A DNA stretch of 41,185 nucleotides from Bacteroidales bacterium. GTDB taxonomy: Bacteria > Bacteroidota > Bacteroidia > Bacteroidales > UBA10428. This document shows positions 17,301 to 25,905 of this stretch, piece after piece. The notes beneath the pieces are model-generated. The model was not told where the DNA came from, searched no databases, and was given only the letters and a program-made list of their open reading frames with translations. The translations under genes and the position numbers were made by a program. Numbering within the stretch: the stretch's first letter is position 1; each line of letters starts with the position of its first letter. The stretch lies in the NCBI GenBank assembly GCA_016926235.1, contig JAFGOZ010000299.1, forward strand, positions 1 through 41,185. Reading direction: 5' to 3'.

Positions 17301-19583
17301 TTTGTTGAAGCTTTGGATATATACGAAAAAGCTCTGTCAACTGATAATCCGCTATATGCAAAGTGCCTGAACAACCTTGGCGAGCTATATAGAATGACAT
17401 CATATTACGATGAAGCTGAACAATTAATTTCAAAAGCGGCATCCATATATAAAACCATATATGGGACAGATCATTCTGATTATGCAACAGCAATAAATAA
17501 TCTTGGGCTAGTATACTTTATGAAGAAGGAATATAGTAAAGCTGAACCTCTCTTGCTTGAATCTATGAACATACGTAAGAAGATACTGGGTGAAGACCAT
17601 TCAGATTATGCTGTTTCTTTGAACAATCTGGCAGAACTGTATAGTAAATCGGGCAACTATAAGAAGGCTGAACCTTTATATCTTGAAGGATTAAGATTAA
17701 CGAAAAAGATATATGGTCCAAATCATCCTGCATGTGCAATATTCTTCGATAATGTGGCCACTTTGTATATGAATATGGATGATTATGCAAAAGCCGAACC
17801 CTATATACTTGAAGCCAACAAAAACATAAACTTACAGATAGAAAGAAACTTTGCCTTTCTATCAGAAAATGAAAAAGAAAAGTTTTTATCCTTCAAATTA
17901 AACTATTACTTCGAAGGCTATAATTCCTTTTTCTTTCATCGTAAAACAGACAATCCACCTATTATTTCAAATGCATACAATAACGAACTTGCACATAAGG
18001 GATTGCTTTTGCAAAGCAATACTGCTTTACGCCAGGCGGTCAATAATAGTAAGGACACATCATTGATAAAAATCTACGATGAATTTATTGGTCTGCATCA
18101 GTTTTTATCAAAACTTTATGTTACACCTGCGGGAGCCTTGGAAATGAATATTGACAGCATTGAAGACATTGCGAACAACCTGGAAAAAGAGCTTGTGAAG
18201 CGAGGAAGCAATCTTCCCGGATTTGAAAATATCACCAATATAACACATACCAACTGGCAAAGTGTGCAGCAGGCACTTGCTCCAGATGAAGCAGCTATAG
18301 AATTTGTGAATTTTGAATATTATGATAAGAAATGGACAGACAGCATTTACTATTGTGCACTCGTGTTAACTAAGAATCTCCCCTATCCTATAATGTTATA
18401 TCTGTGCGAAGAAAATCATATAAAGAAATTGCTGAATACAGACAGGGCAACAAGTAGTGTAAAATATATAACCCAATTATATACAGCAAGATCTGTAAGA
18501 TCTACTGAAAATACTTCACCCTCCTACTATAATGATTTTTACAACTTGTTATGGCAACCACTTGAAGCTGCGATGAAGGACATAAAAACTATATATATTG
18601 CCCCTTCGGGATTACTGCACAAGGTCGCTTTTAATGCCATTCCTATAACAGACAGTACTTTTTTATCAGATATTTATAATTTGAATATAGTGAGTAGTAG
18701 TCGTGTGCTGGTTAATAAATCCAAAGCTGAAATCCCTGATATGAATAAATACCAGGCTGTTTTATATGGAGGCATAACCTATGATATAGATAGTACAGAT
18801 ATCATTTCCATTGCTAGACAGTATCACAACCAGAGCAATATTTCTACCCCATCACGAAGCGTTGACATACCGGAACACACCAGGGGGTATATGTGGTTTG
18901 GATTACCAGGTACATATACTGAGGTAAAAAACATTGAAAACATATTGAAATCCAGGAATATTTCAGTACACTCTTATACAGGCATGAATGCCAGTGAAGA
19001 ATCTTTTAAATACATGATGAATTCAGGCACATCACCGGATATTATACATATTGCCACCCATGGATTTTTCTTTCCTGAATCAAAGTTCAGGAAAGAAACT
19101 ATAGAATCTGCCTTATCCAGGGATATTGAATTACAGGATGAGATGGCAGAACCAGCTTTTACACATTCTGAAAATCCCCTACTGCGCTCCGGACTGTTAT
19201 TTGCAGGTGCCAGTCGTAAATGGCAAAACCTGCCTCCTGTCGATGGTGCTGAAGACGGCACTCTCACTGCTTATGAGGTTTCCAATATGAATTTAAACAA
19301 TACCCAACTTGTAGTATTATCAGCATGCGAAACAGGATTGGGGGATATCAAGGGTTCAGAGGGAGTATTTGGATTGCAGCGAGCATTCAAAATGGCCGGA
19401 ACAAAATACCTTATCATGAGCCTTTGGCAGGTACCTGATGATCAGACGGCGGAATTAATGAATCTCTTCTACCAGAACTGGTGTTCGGGAATGAGTATTA
19501 AAGCTGCCTTTAGTAACGCACAGGAAGTCTTACGAAAGAAATATGATCCTTACTTCTGGGCTGCGTTTGTGCTTATAGAATAA
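14394..19583 (+). CDS. Exported TPR-CHAT caspase-like protease, 1729 aa
   Basis: Very large protein. Residues 1-21 form a signal peptide (KYLIYSIFLVIPLVNIQSQ). Residues about 22-1140 are some 27 TPRs with a 42-residue period of the kinesin-light-chain type, recurring as 'YA.SLNNLA.LY...G.Y.KAE.L..E.L.I....G..HP'. A helical linker spans about 1140-1300, then the CHAT domain follows to the C-terminus. The CHAT dyad is visible: H1556 in IHIATHGFFFP and C1645 in VVLSACETGLGD. CHAT domains are caspase/separase-like cysteine peptidases; the TPR solenoid normally recognises the partner or substrate. The signal peptide places it in the periplasm or beyond, unlike cytoplasmic CHAT proteases of defence systems. 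It is divergent from the sigma operon and converges on the FAS1-SusCD operon, 27 bp between stops. Substrate unknown. Confidence 0.9.
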   Translation: MRKYLIYSIFLVIPLVNIQSQSFEELGQKAMDQFSKGNYEKAINYMLEAKKVIERDSGKNCQSYAEVLNGLVYLYTQTGNYSVAEPYFAELVAIKRDEYGENTADYAGALYNLADVNQKMGSYDRADSLFRKAADIYKAVSGNKDPFYIMTLFALGNMHREIGNYDKAELPFKEVVDYNREILGSQNTDYAGYLYNLAFVYEGLKKFDKALPLFFEILTVYKSNFGEEHAYYLYTLENIANIYRDTENYLKADSLYKIVLNTKQKVFGKEQPDYALSLNNIGYLHYLMDDYQNAEKYLTEAQVIYNKTTSPEDDLNISNLMNLANLYLKMVDYSKAESYFKQIEGILKTSKGTNSKEYANIVDRMGTLYRKKGDYITAEEYFSRAMQIRYQLVGTENEDYAISLGNMAAVNEDLCNYNKADSFYNEALKSIENYYGKQSEEYALNLHNLASFYHTIGRYNDAEKLLLDVISIYKDKSLGDTFDYINALNTLGGVYRDIGKIREADSLFSIIISIAGKILPPNDPDYATFVNNQADLYREMGMYVKAESLQLEVINSLEKSLGKEHPTYAYALDNLGKTYVSMGLYDKAEIYYKESLNIRKGNTGMEHPDYAISLNNLGALFEEAGDYQEAINYFNEALRIYKNVLGEVHEKYATTLINLANVYHDIGDYLKAEKLNLEALNIIEKSQGTNNSLYTSTLHNLALVYSDLGNNAKAETLLKQVLDIEEKMYGKNHPSYANSLHLLALVYEEKGDYKNEESLLLEAMEIRKNTLGTNHPEYAHSLTALAEAYRRTGKYKEAEQLLLEAKSVILEAYGNKHPQYATVIHNLAYLYRETGNFKRAEQLYNESLKIVEKVYGANNVQYADNLDNMAKLYLSMGNYEKAMELYEKAMQIRKDKLGENHPLYATSLNNLANLYTIIARYEEAEQLLIQSMEIKRQTLGTENIGYATALNNLAIFYISIGNYTQAEKKFVEALDIYEKALSTDNPLYAKCLNNLGELYRMTSYYDEAEQLISKAASIYKTIYGTDHSDYATAINNLGLVYFMKKEYSKAEPLLLESMNIRKKILGEDHSDYAVSLNNLAELYSKSGNYKKAEPLYLEGLRLTKKIYGPNHPACAIFFDNVATLYMNMDDYAKAEPYILEANKNINLQIERNFAFLSENEKEKFLSFKLNYYFEGYNSFFFHRKTDNPPIISNAYNNELAHKGLLLQSNTALRQAVNNSKDTSLIKIYDEFIGLHQFLSKLYVTPAGALEMNIDSIEDIANNLEKELVKRGSNLPGFENITNITHTNWQSVQQALAPDEAAIEFVNFEYYDKKWTDSIYYCALVLTKNLPYPIMLYLCEENHIKKLLNTDRATSSVKYITQLYTARSVRSTENTSPSYYNDFYNLLWQPLEAAMKDIKTIYIAPSGLLHKVAFNAIPITDSTFLSDIYNLNIVSSSRVLVNKSKAEIPDMNKYQAVLYGGITYDIDSTDIISIARQYHNQSNISTPSRSVDIPEHTRGYMWFGLPGTYTEVKNIENILKSRNISVHSYTGMNASEESFKYMMNSGTSPDIIHIATHGFFFPESKFRKETIESALSRDIELQDEMAEPAFTHSENPLLRSGLLFAGASRKWQNLPPVDGAEDGTLTAYEVSNMNLNNTQLVVLSACETGLGDIKGSEGVFGLQRAFKMAGTKYLIMSLWQVPDDQTAELMNLFYQNWCSGMSIKAAFSNAQEVLRKKYDPYFWAAFVLIE

Positions 19584-19610
19584 ATAAAAACCTGATTATA
19601 CAGCTTTCCC

Positions 19611-21065
19611 CTATTCAAAAACAGGAATATACCAGTTTGTTTTATCCAGCAATTTGGTCCGAATTTCCTCTCTGGAATCTTCTGAATATTTCTGTGCAAC
19701 CCTACTAGCAAGATATGAAGGATCATTCCTTCTGATAGCAACTCTCATCAAGTCAAACCATCTTTGACCTTCAAAAGCTGTTTCATAGGCCAATTCATCT
19801 ATAATAAAATTTTCCAGCATTTCTGTTCCTGTTTCATCTTCAGGAATTTCCTTATAATCAACTTCTATGCCGTAACCTGCTCTTTTTCTAACATAATTTA
19901 ATTCCTTGCATGCATTTTTCTTATCTTCAATTAAGTTGTAACAATAAGCTTTTAACAGAGACATTCTGGCAGTTCGGGTCATTATAAAGGGCCTGTCGTC
20001 TTCCTGGTATTTCCTAATAACATACCGGCTTTGAATTTCGGAAGAATTGTTGAGAAGAGATAAAACTCTGTAATCAATATTATCTTCATCTGCTATTGCA
20101 TGCGCATAAAACTGATTTGCAAACCACGAAGCAGGAGAAACCTGATAGTTTAAGCTCAGTGTCCAATTCCACAACTCATTGGTTTGGTTATATTTATTAT
20201 CAAAAGCAATCATAAAAACAGCATGATTTGTTAAATCGGATGTTTCCCAATCTAAATAGAATAATTCATAAAACCAGTCGCTGGGATTATCGAAAGCAGT
20301 AGTTATTTTAAACCTGCCAATAATTCTATTATCCTTATCTCCATAAGCAGTTACCTCCTGTAATTTTGCAAGCGCATTCTCATAATCCCCCAAATCCAGA
20401 TAGAGTTCCCCCATCAATTCATTAACATAAAAATCAGAAAACCGGATGGTCTGCCATATCACAGGTTCATTAGTTGCAGTAAAGTTATTTGTATCTGAAA
20501 AAGTTAAATCATTGATTAAAGTTCGTATAAAAGAAGTATCCTCATAGGAATAATATCCAAAATTTGAACTATCCGATATTTGTATCTCCGTATAATAGTC
20601 ACAGTAACCATATATTTTAGCTACCTGATATTGGCACCATACCCTTATCGCCACCAGTTCAGATTTATATTTGATAAAATCAGTTGAGGACATCCTGTCT
20701 TCTTCTACCAGCCCTTCAAATTGATTGATAAAATCATTTGTATTATTAATGATATTATAAAAAGGTTTTGGTGAGATATACGGATTAGATCCTGAAAAAC
20801 TGTTATTACTGAATTCCTTTATATCAGGATCTGCTGATTTATTAGCAATTACCAGGTCAGCTCTCACTTCACCGGCTAAAAACATAGTCTCAACTAAATC
20901 AGACATTAAACCATAAATTCCTATTATAGATAACCGGATGGAGTTTTTATCACTAAAGGCCTGGTCTTGTTCAATGATATCCGGTTGATCAACATCGATC
21001 ATTTTTTCACAAGATGTTACCAGCATCAAAGATATTAAGCTCAGAATGAGAATATTTATTTTCAT
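19611..21065 (-). CDS. SusD/RagB-family lipoprotein (pair 1)
   Basis: Surface ligand-binding lipoprotein of 484 residues that caps the SusC transporter encoded just before it. The lipobox is LVTSC, followed by EKMIDVDQPD. The helical TPR-like SusD fold is indicated by the usual C-terminal segment AYETAFEGQRWFDLMRVAIR and by the terminal NWYIPVFE. The ATG at 21065 was chosen over one at 21101 because it gives a short lipoprotein signal (MKINILILSLISLMLVTSC); the gap to susC is then 57 bp. It is the last gene of the seven-gene FAS1-SusCD run. No enzyme follows it, so the ligand cannot be read from neighbours. Confidence 0.92.
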   Translation of the reverse strand: MKINILILSLISLMLVTSCEKMIDVDQPDIIEQDQAFSDKNSIRLSIIGIYGLMSDLVETMFLAGEVRADLVIANKSADPDIKEFSNNSFSGSNPYISPKPFYNIINNTNDFINQFEGLVEEDRMSSTDFIKYKSELVAIRVWCQYQVAKIYGYCDYYTEIQISDSSNFGYYSYEDTSFIRTLINDLTFSDTNNFTATNEPVIWQTIRFSDFYVNELMGELYLDLGDYENALAKLQEVTAYGDKDNRIIGRFKITTAFDNPSDWFYELFYLDWETSDLTNHAVFMIAFDNKYNQTNELWNWTLSLNYQVSPASWFANQFYAHAIADEDNIDYRVLSLLNNSSEIQSRYVIRKYQEDDRPFIMTRTARMSLLKAYCYNLIEDKKNACKELNYVRKRAGYGIEVDYKEIPEDETGTEMLENFIIDELAYETAFEGQRWFDLMRVAIRRNDPSYLASRVAQKYSEDSREEIRTKLLDKTNWYIPVFE

Positions 21066-21122
21066 AAACCTGTATTTTTTTCTGTTGTTAACTCTATTCA
21101 TGTTTTTCCGATTTTAAAAATG

Positions 21123-24100
21123 TTATAATCCAAATTTCACTCCTAACATGATAGATTTATTTTGGGGAAATTTGCAATAATCGATCCCTTCCCATAAAAT
21201 GGAACTCCCATAAGCAAATTCAGGGTCATATCCCAGATATTTATCAAGAGTAATAAGATTAATACCCGAAAGATAGATTTCAGAGGTATTGGCTGATTTT
21301 ATCCATTTGTTTAAGTTCATTGAAAGAGTAATGCGTTTTAATCTAACAAAGGAGCCATCCTCAATCCATCGGTCGGAGAAGCGACTATTACCCATGGGAT
21401 CTCCCCAGGCTGCTGTTGGTATATCAGTTACCTGTCCGTCAACCTGCCAGCGTCTGAGTGTTGCTTTTGATTGATTTTCAAAGCCATCCATGCTTTCAAG
21501 CTCCCTTCTTGTATGATTATAAAGTTCATTACCGTAAATAAAAGAAATATCAGCTAAAAATGTAAACTGTTTGTATGTAAGTATATTTACCCAGCTTCCA
21601 TAGGCATCTGGTGCTGCGTTTCCAATAGCGACTTTATCTTTATCATCGATTATACCGTCTGCAAAATTATCTTTAAATTGGATATCACCAGCTTTAAATA
21701 AGGTACCATTTGAATGTCTTAGATTTAATGCATTGGCTTCGGCATCGGAAGAGATAACTTTTACGACCTCGTAGCCATAATAAGACCCCGCTATTTCACC
21801 ATTACGGAAAATCTTTTGTCCATAACCAAAATCATAAATAAGATCATTTTCTAAGTTTGCAACCTTTGTAACATATTGACCAACGGATAATTCAGTTCTC
21901 CATTGTAAAACGGTTCCTTCATATGCCAAACATTTCAAACTTAATTCTGAACCTATTGTATTCAGATCGCCATTATTGGTCCAGCTTTCGTTCCCTAATT
22001 CTACCTGTGTAACTGTATTATTTAGAAGACCATCAGTATTATGATAATATACATCAGCAGAAATAAATAGTCTTTGTTTTATTGTAGACAGGTCGATTCC
22101 GAAATTAACCTTTTTTGTTTTCTCCCATAATAAACTTTCATTTGCAGTCATTACTTTGGCATAGCCGGTTGCAGTATAGTATTGGCTTGGGGCATAATAG
22201 TTCCTTGAGATATATGGATTGTATACTGTATTAGCTAAAATACCATAGCTTACCCTTGTTTTCAGGTAGTTGATAATAGTATTATAGTTGAAACCTGCTA
22301 GTTTTGATATATCCCAGCCCAATCCAATTGCCGGGGAAATAGCCATTGGCACGCCAAAATATTGTGGTTCTGCTTCAGCACCAATGTTTGACGATGCATC
22401 GGCTGTTAACACAAGGTCAATAAAGTATGTTTCTTTAAAATTATATGACAGTCCGGAGAAATCAGTAAATTCCCTTCTTAAGTATTGATACCCTGATTTT
22501 GTTCGACCATCTTCTAAAGTCAGGCCTAAATCTTTAAATTCATCGGATGGAGTACCTACTCCTGAACTTATATCCTGAATAATTTCGTCATAATTGGTAC
22601 GTATCCCTACTATTCCTGACAAATTATGTACTTCATTAAAAGTCCTGTAATACCTTACATTTGCTTCTGTTGAATTTCTTGAAAAGTCGCTAATACCCTT
22701 TTTTACCTGGTTATATATCGGATAATCATTGTTGTAAAACCCATGGTTCGGGAAAAAACCAAATTCATTTACTTTATTTAATTCAGAACTTATTCTTACA
22801 TTCGCTTCTAAGTTTTTTGATATTTCAAATCTAAAATTTAATGTTCCCATAAAGTTATAAGAACTTAATGATATCTGTGAACTATTGATCACTTCATATG
22901 GATTAGATATCCCCAGCAAATCCGCATCTTCGGTTAAGGGTAATTCCACATTGTTTGAATCAATTATAAAAGGATATAGGAATGGAGCCTTTGTCAAAGA
23001 ATTAAGAATTGGGTTTGCATATGACAAGCCTTGTTCCATTAATGTACTTTTAGAATATGTAATACCCATCTTTGCTTGGGTAGATAGCCATTTTGTTATA
23101 TCAACATTGGCATTAAACCTGGCATTAAAGCGGTTATAGTTTGTATTTTTCACGCTTCCTTCATCACGCAGATAACCTACAGAAAAGAAGTATTTTGCAA
23201 TTGCATCACCTCCCCTGACCTTAATATTAATCCCTGCGGTGTTCCCTGGTTCAAAAATATAATCCTGCCAATCGGTTTTTTTATTGTATTTATAGTATTG
23301 ATTAAAAGATGGGTCTTCAATAAAATAATTATTATAAATGTATCCGGAACTATACATTTGCTCAAGTAAGTAAGGTTTAAAATACTCCGAATTTTCAATG
23401 ACAGGTAATCTTTTGTTCATAAAATTTATGCCATAATGGCCTGTGATATCAAACTCCGTTTTACCAACTTTAGCGTCCTTGGTTTTTATCAGAATAACAC
23501 CATTAGATGCTTTTGCACCATAAATAGCGGCTGCAGGAGCATCTTTTAATATAGTAATGGCTTCGATATCCCTTGGATCAATATTAATTAAAGGATCCTG
23601 ATAATAGCCGGTTATGGTAGTTTCATCAAAGCGATAATTACCCAGTACCTGTCCGTCAATGACTATTAATGGTTTTTCATCAGCAAAAATAGTTGAATAA
23701 CCTCTTATTTTTATTGTACATCCCTCTCCGGGTGAGCCGGAGGCACTTGTTAGCCGGGCAGTAGAATTTTGAAGCAATTGTTCAAAAGATGAAGACATAA
23801 TTTGTGTGCTATATACAATATCTACTGGTTCAACAGCACTGGTCATATTACTATATTTCTGATTGTCATAGAGATAGTATACTGATTTATCATTAGTATA
23901 TTCACCGGTTGGAGTCATATACACCTCCATAGTATCTTCAGTAGTACCATATTGTTCTTTGACTTCATACCCCGGATAGGAGAATACGAGCATAAAGTCT
24001 TTCGTTTTGGTCGAATCTTTTATTCCTATTTCAAAAATACCAGATTCATTGGTAGTTACTGATTTGACCTTTCTGTGTTTGGTTGACACTTTAATTCCCT

Positions 24101-24257
24101 GCAGAGGTGTATTATCTAAAGTAGAATAAACATACCCGGTAATAATTTTCTTTTCTTGTCCCGCAACTTCACATAGGGAGGAAAATAGAATCAAGGCTAT
24201 AACAAGAATATTGAAATGTAATTTTATTGTCCGATACATAAAAGTATTTTTATTCAT
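21123..24257 (-). CDS. SusC-family TonB-dependent transporter (pair 1)
   Basis: Outer-membrane transporter of 1044 residues. The signal peptide ends near EVAGQ (about residue 34). A carboxypeptidase-regulatory-like domain lies at about 38-110 (IITGYVYSTLDNTPLQGIKV), the plug at about 140-260 (TIKIRGYSTIFADEKPLIVIDG and DPRDIEAITILKDAPAAAIYGAKASNGVILIKT, the SusC signature), then the barrel. The segment before the plug is short and lacks the VVVxGYG-like string usually seen. No STN domain is present, so it is not expected to signal through FecR. The gene is 20 bp behind a FAS1 gene and followed by its SusD. An A11 tract immediately precedes its start codon on the transcript. A second ATG at 24239 is an alternative start. 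Confidence 0.93.
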   Translation of the reverse strand: MNKNTFMYRTIKLHFNILVIALILFSSLCEVAGQEKKIITGYVYSTLDNTPLQGIKVSTKHRKVKSVTTNESGIFEIGIKDSTKTKDFMLVFSYPGYEVKEQYGTTEDTMEVYMTPTGEYTNDKSVYYLYDNQKYSNMTSAVEPVDIVYSTQIMSSSFEQLLQNSTARLTSASGSPGEGCTIKIRGYSTIFADEKPLIVIDGQVLGNYRFDETTITGYYQDPLINIDPRDIEAITILKDAPAAAIYGAKASNGVILIKTKDAKVGKTEFDITGHYGINFMNKRLPVIENSEYFKPYLLEQMYSSGYIYNNYFIEDPSFNQYYKYNKKTDWQDYIFEPGNTAGINIKVRGGDAIAKYFFSVGYLRDEGSVKNTNYNRFNARFNANVDITKWLSTQAKMGITYSKSTLMEQGLSYANPILNSLTKAPFLYPFIIDSNNVELPLTEDADLLGISNPYEVINSSQISLSSYNFMGTLNFRFEISKNLEANVRISSELNKVNEFGFFPNHGFYNNDYPIYNQVKKGISDFSRNSTEANVRYYRTFNEVHNLSGIVGIRTNYDEIIQDISSGVGTPSDEFKDLGLTLEDGRTKSGYQYLRREFTDFSGLSYNFKETYFIDLVLTADASSNIGAEAEPQYFGVPMAISPAIGLGWDISKLAGFNYNTIINYLKTRVSYGILANTVYNPYISRNYYAPSQYYTATGYAKVMTANESLLWEKTKKVNFGIDLSTIKQRLFISADVYYHNTDGLLNNTVTQVELGNESWTNNGDLNTIGSELSLKCLAYEGTVLQWRTELSVGQYVTKVANLENDLIYDFGYGQKIFRNGEIAGSYYGYEVVKVISSDAEANALNLRHSNGTLFKAGDIQFKDNFADGIIDDKDKVAIGNAAPDAYGSWVNILTYKQFTFLADISFIYGNELYNHTRRELESMDGFENQSKATLRRWQVDGQVTDIPTAAWGDPMGNSRFSDRWIEDGSFVRLKRITLSMNLNKWIKSANTSEIYLSGINLITLDKYLGYDPEFAYGSSILWEGIDYCKFPQNKSIMLGVKFGL

Positions 24258-24259
24258 TA

Positions 24260-24270
24260 TTTTTTTTTTT
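24260..24270 (-). repeat. A11 homopolymer in the susC-1 leader
   Basis: There are eleven T on the + strand, so eleven A on the transcript, ending two bases before the AUG at 24257. It occupies the ribosome-binding position. A-rich leaders are normal in Bacteroidota, but a run this long is also prone to slippage. Confidence 0.6.
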
Positions 24271-24277
24271 ATAAACC

Positions 24278-25867
24278 TTATTTAAGTATTGGTGAAAGTT
24301 TTATCTCTCTTATCCACAGGTACTGTTCACCCGTATAAGTTTCAGGATGTGTTCCTGTAAATGTGAATTTCAGGTTAGTAACCGATTTGGTTTCTGTAAA
24401 ACTTACAATGCCAATTTCATTGAACTTAGTATCATTATCTCCACTAGGGGCAGTAGAAAAATCGTAATTTCCTATTTCTTTTCCATCAGCTTCAATCTTA
24501 AATGTGCCACTTGCATAGTTTTTACCTCGCACCAGGATTCTATAATCAACCGGGTAAAAGCTTCCTTCCAGTTCAAAATTAATCCATTCGTCATATTTTG
24601 AAGTATAACCATCTAAATTTGTGTCATTATAAAAGATGGTTTTTATATTATTCAAGTTTATAATAACTGTATCAATATTGTCCGAATAAGTAGCGTTAGC
24701 AATCAAGTCGTTTTGGTATGCTGTAAGTTTTGAGGTGTAGTATCTGTCACTAGAAAATGCTCTCAAAAATGCCTGATCGGTAATTAACCAACCCAAATCG
24801 TATTCAAACCCATTCACTAAATTCACTATTCCATTGCTTATCTCATTATTTCCTGAATAATTATTTTTTAATAGATCAGCCAAATACAACATTACCTTTG
24901 AAGAATCACCGAAATCAGTAGCATTAGCATGAAAATCCTCAATATAAGCAAGTATTTCCTCCTTAGAATAGAGGTATCTAAATATCGAACTGGCCAATAT
25001 TGGCCCGGCCCAATCATAGTCAGCAATACTGCTGTTTAAGAAAGAGCTGCTTTTAGCTGTATTAAGAGCTGATTCATAATTTGTTGGATAAATAAAAGCA
25101 AAAAACCAGTCTTCATCGGCTATATTTTGATATCGTACATTTTTTTCGTAAAAAACTTGTGTAATCCTTTCATCACCAGAATATAAAAATGGATTTGTGA
25201 TATTGAACACTGAATCGTAAATCAATTCATTATTTTCATTCTTACCTATAGGTGTACTTTCACTTTGAATGAACTCTTTCGTTGTATAATGTGGAACAGC
25301 CTTCCCAAATTGACTGGAATATTTATTATATGTTAAATATTCATATAGGTTGTTTAGTGGAATTAGCGATTTATCAATTACTTGAATTATACCGTTTTGG
25401 CTCAAATTATCTGAGTTTATTATGGATGCATAGCCATCAAGCAAAACCTTATTTGAGCTATCAACATAAACCGGCAAATATTTAGTATTGAATGTTTTAA
25501 TCATGTCGTAGGTAAAATCCTTCTGCTTGAATTTCCCATCAATGAAATGATATAAAATCATACGAGTAAATAAATATTCATCATTTAGTATTGCAGGATC
25601 AATTGCATCAAAAGTTTCATTTACCGGTGCAAATACAGTATATAAACGGTTCTGTTCAAGTAAATCTACCAGGGCTTCTGTATTCTTTACAGCCGCGGTA
25701 AAACTTGAGATTTCAGGTATTTTCTCCATTTCAGCAATTATCTTATCTTTTTCAGTGGTTTTATCCAAAGTATTATAATGATCATCCCATGTTTTATCGC
25801 AACCTTGTATGAACATTAAAACCGACAATACAATTCCGATAATGTATGTTTTATTTTTAGATAGCAT
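24278..25867 (-). CDS. Fasciclin (FAS1) lipoprotein with C-terminal beta-sandwich
   Basis: Surface lipoprotein of 529 residues. The lipobox is FIQGC, followed by DKTWDDHYNT. A FAS1 domain at about 35-165 shows its two conserved boxes, LYTVFAPVNETFDAI and NGIIQVIDKSLIPL. A poorly conserved region (about 165-410) may be a degenerate second FAS1. The C-terminal ~100 residues (RILVRGKNYASGTFKIEADG ... YLWIREIKLSP) look like a beta-sandwich of the kind that binds sugars. The ATG at 25867 was chosen; the frame extends to a TTG at 25888. FAS1 domains mediate adhesion and binding in many proteins; here the gene lies 20 bp before susC-1, which suggests a subunit of that transporter complex. Ligand unknown. 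Confidence 0.8.
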   Translation of the reverse strand: MLSKNKTYIIGIVLSVLMFIQGCDKTWDDHYNTLDKTTEKDKIIAEMEKIPEISSFTAAVKNTEALVDLLEQNRLYTVFAPVNETFDAIDPAILNDEYLFTRMILYHFIDGKFKQKDFTYDMIKTFNTKYLPVYVDSSNKVLLDGYASIINSDNLSQNGIIQVIDKSLIPLNNLYEYLTYNKYSSQFGKAVPHYTTKEFIQSESTPIGKNENNELIYDSVFNITNPFLYSGDERITQVFYEKNVRYQNIADEDWFFAFIYPTNYESALNTAKSSSFLNSSIADYDWAGPILASSIFRYLYSKEEILAYIEDFHANATDFGDSSKVMLYLADLLKNNYSGNNEISNGIVNLVNGFEYDLGWLITDQAFLRAFSSDRYYTSKLTAYQNDLIANATYSDNIDTVIINLNNIKTIFYNDTNLDGYTSKYDEWINFELEGSFYPVDYRILVRGKNYASGTFKIEADGKEIGNYDFSTAPSGDNDTKFNEIGIVSFTETKSVTNLKFTFTGTHPETYTGEQYLWIREIKLSPILK

Positions 25868-25905
25868 AAATATGTATTTAGTATTCAATTCAAAATATTA
25901 TGAAG

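Noticed and set aside
14394..17820. Possible DNA-level tandem repeats in the TPR region
   Set aside because: The 42-residue period is clear in protein, but the DNA of successive units has diverged, so there is no recent tandem expansion visible.
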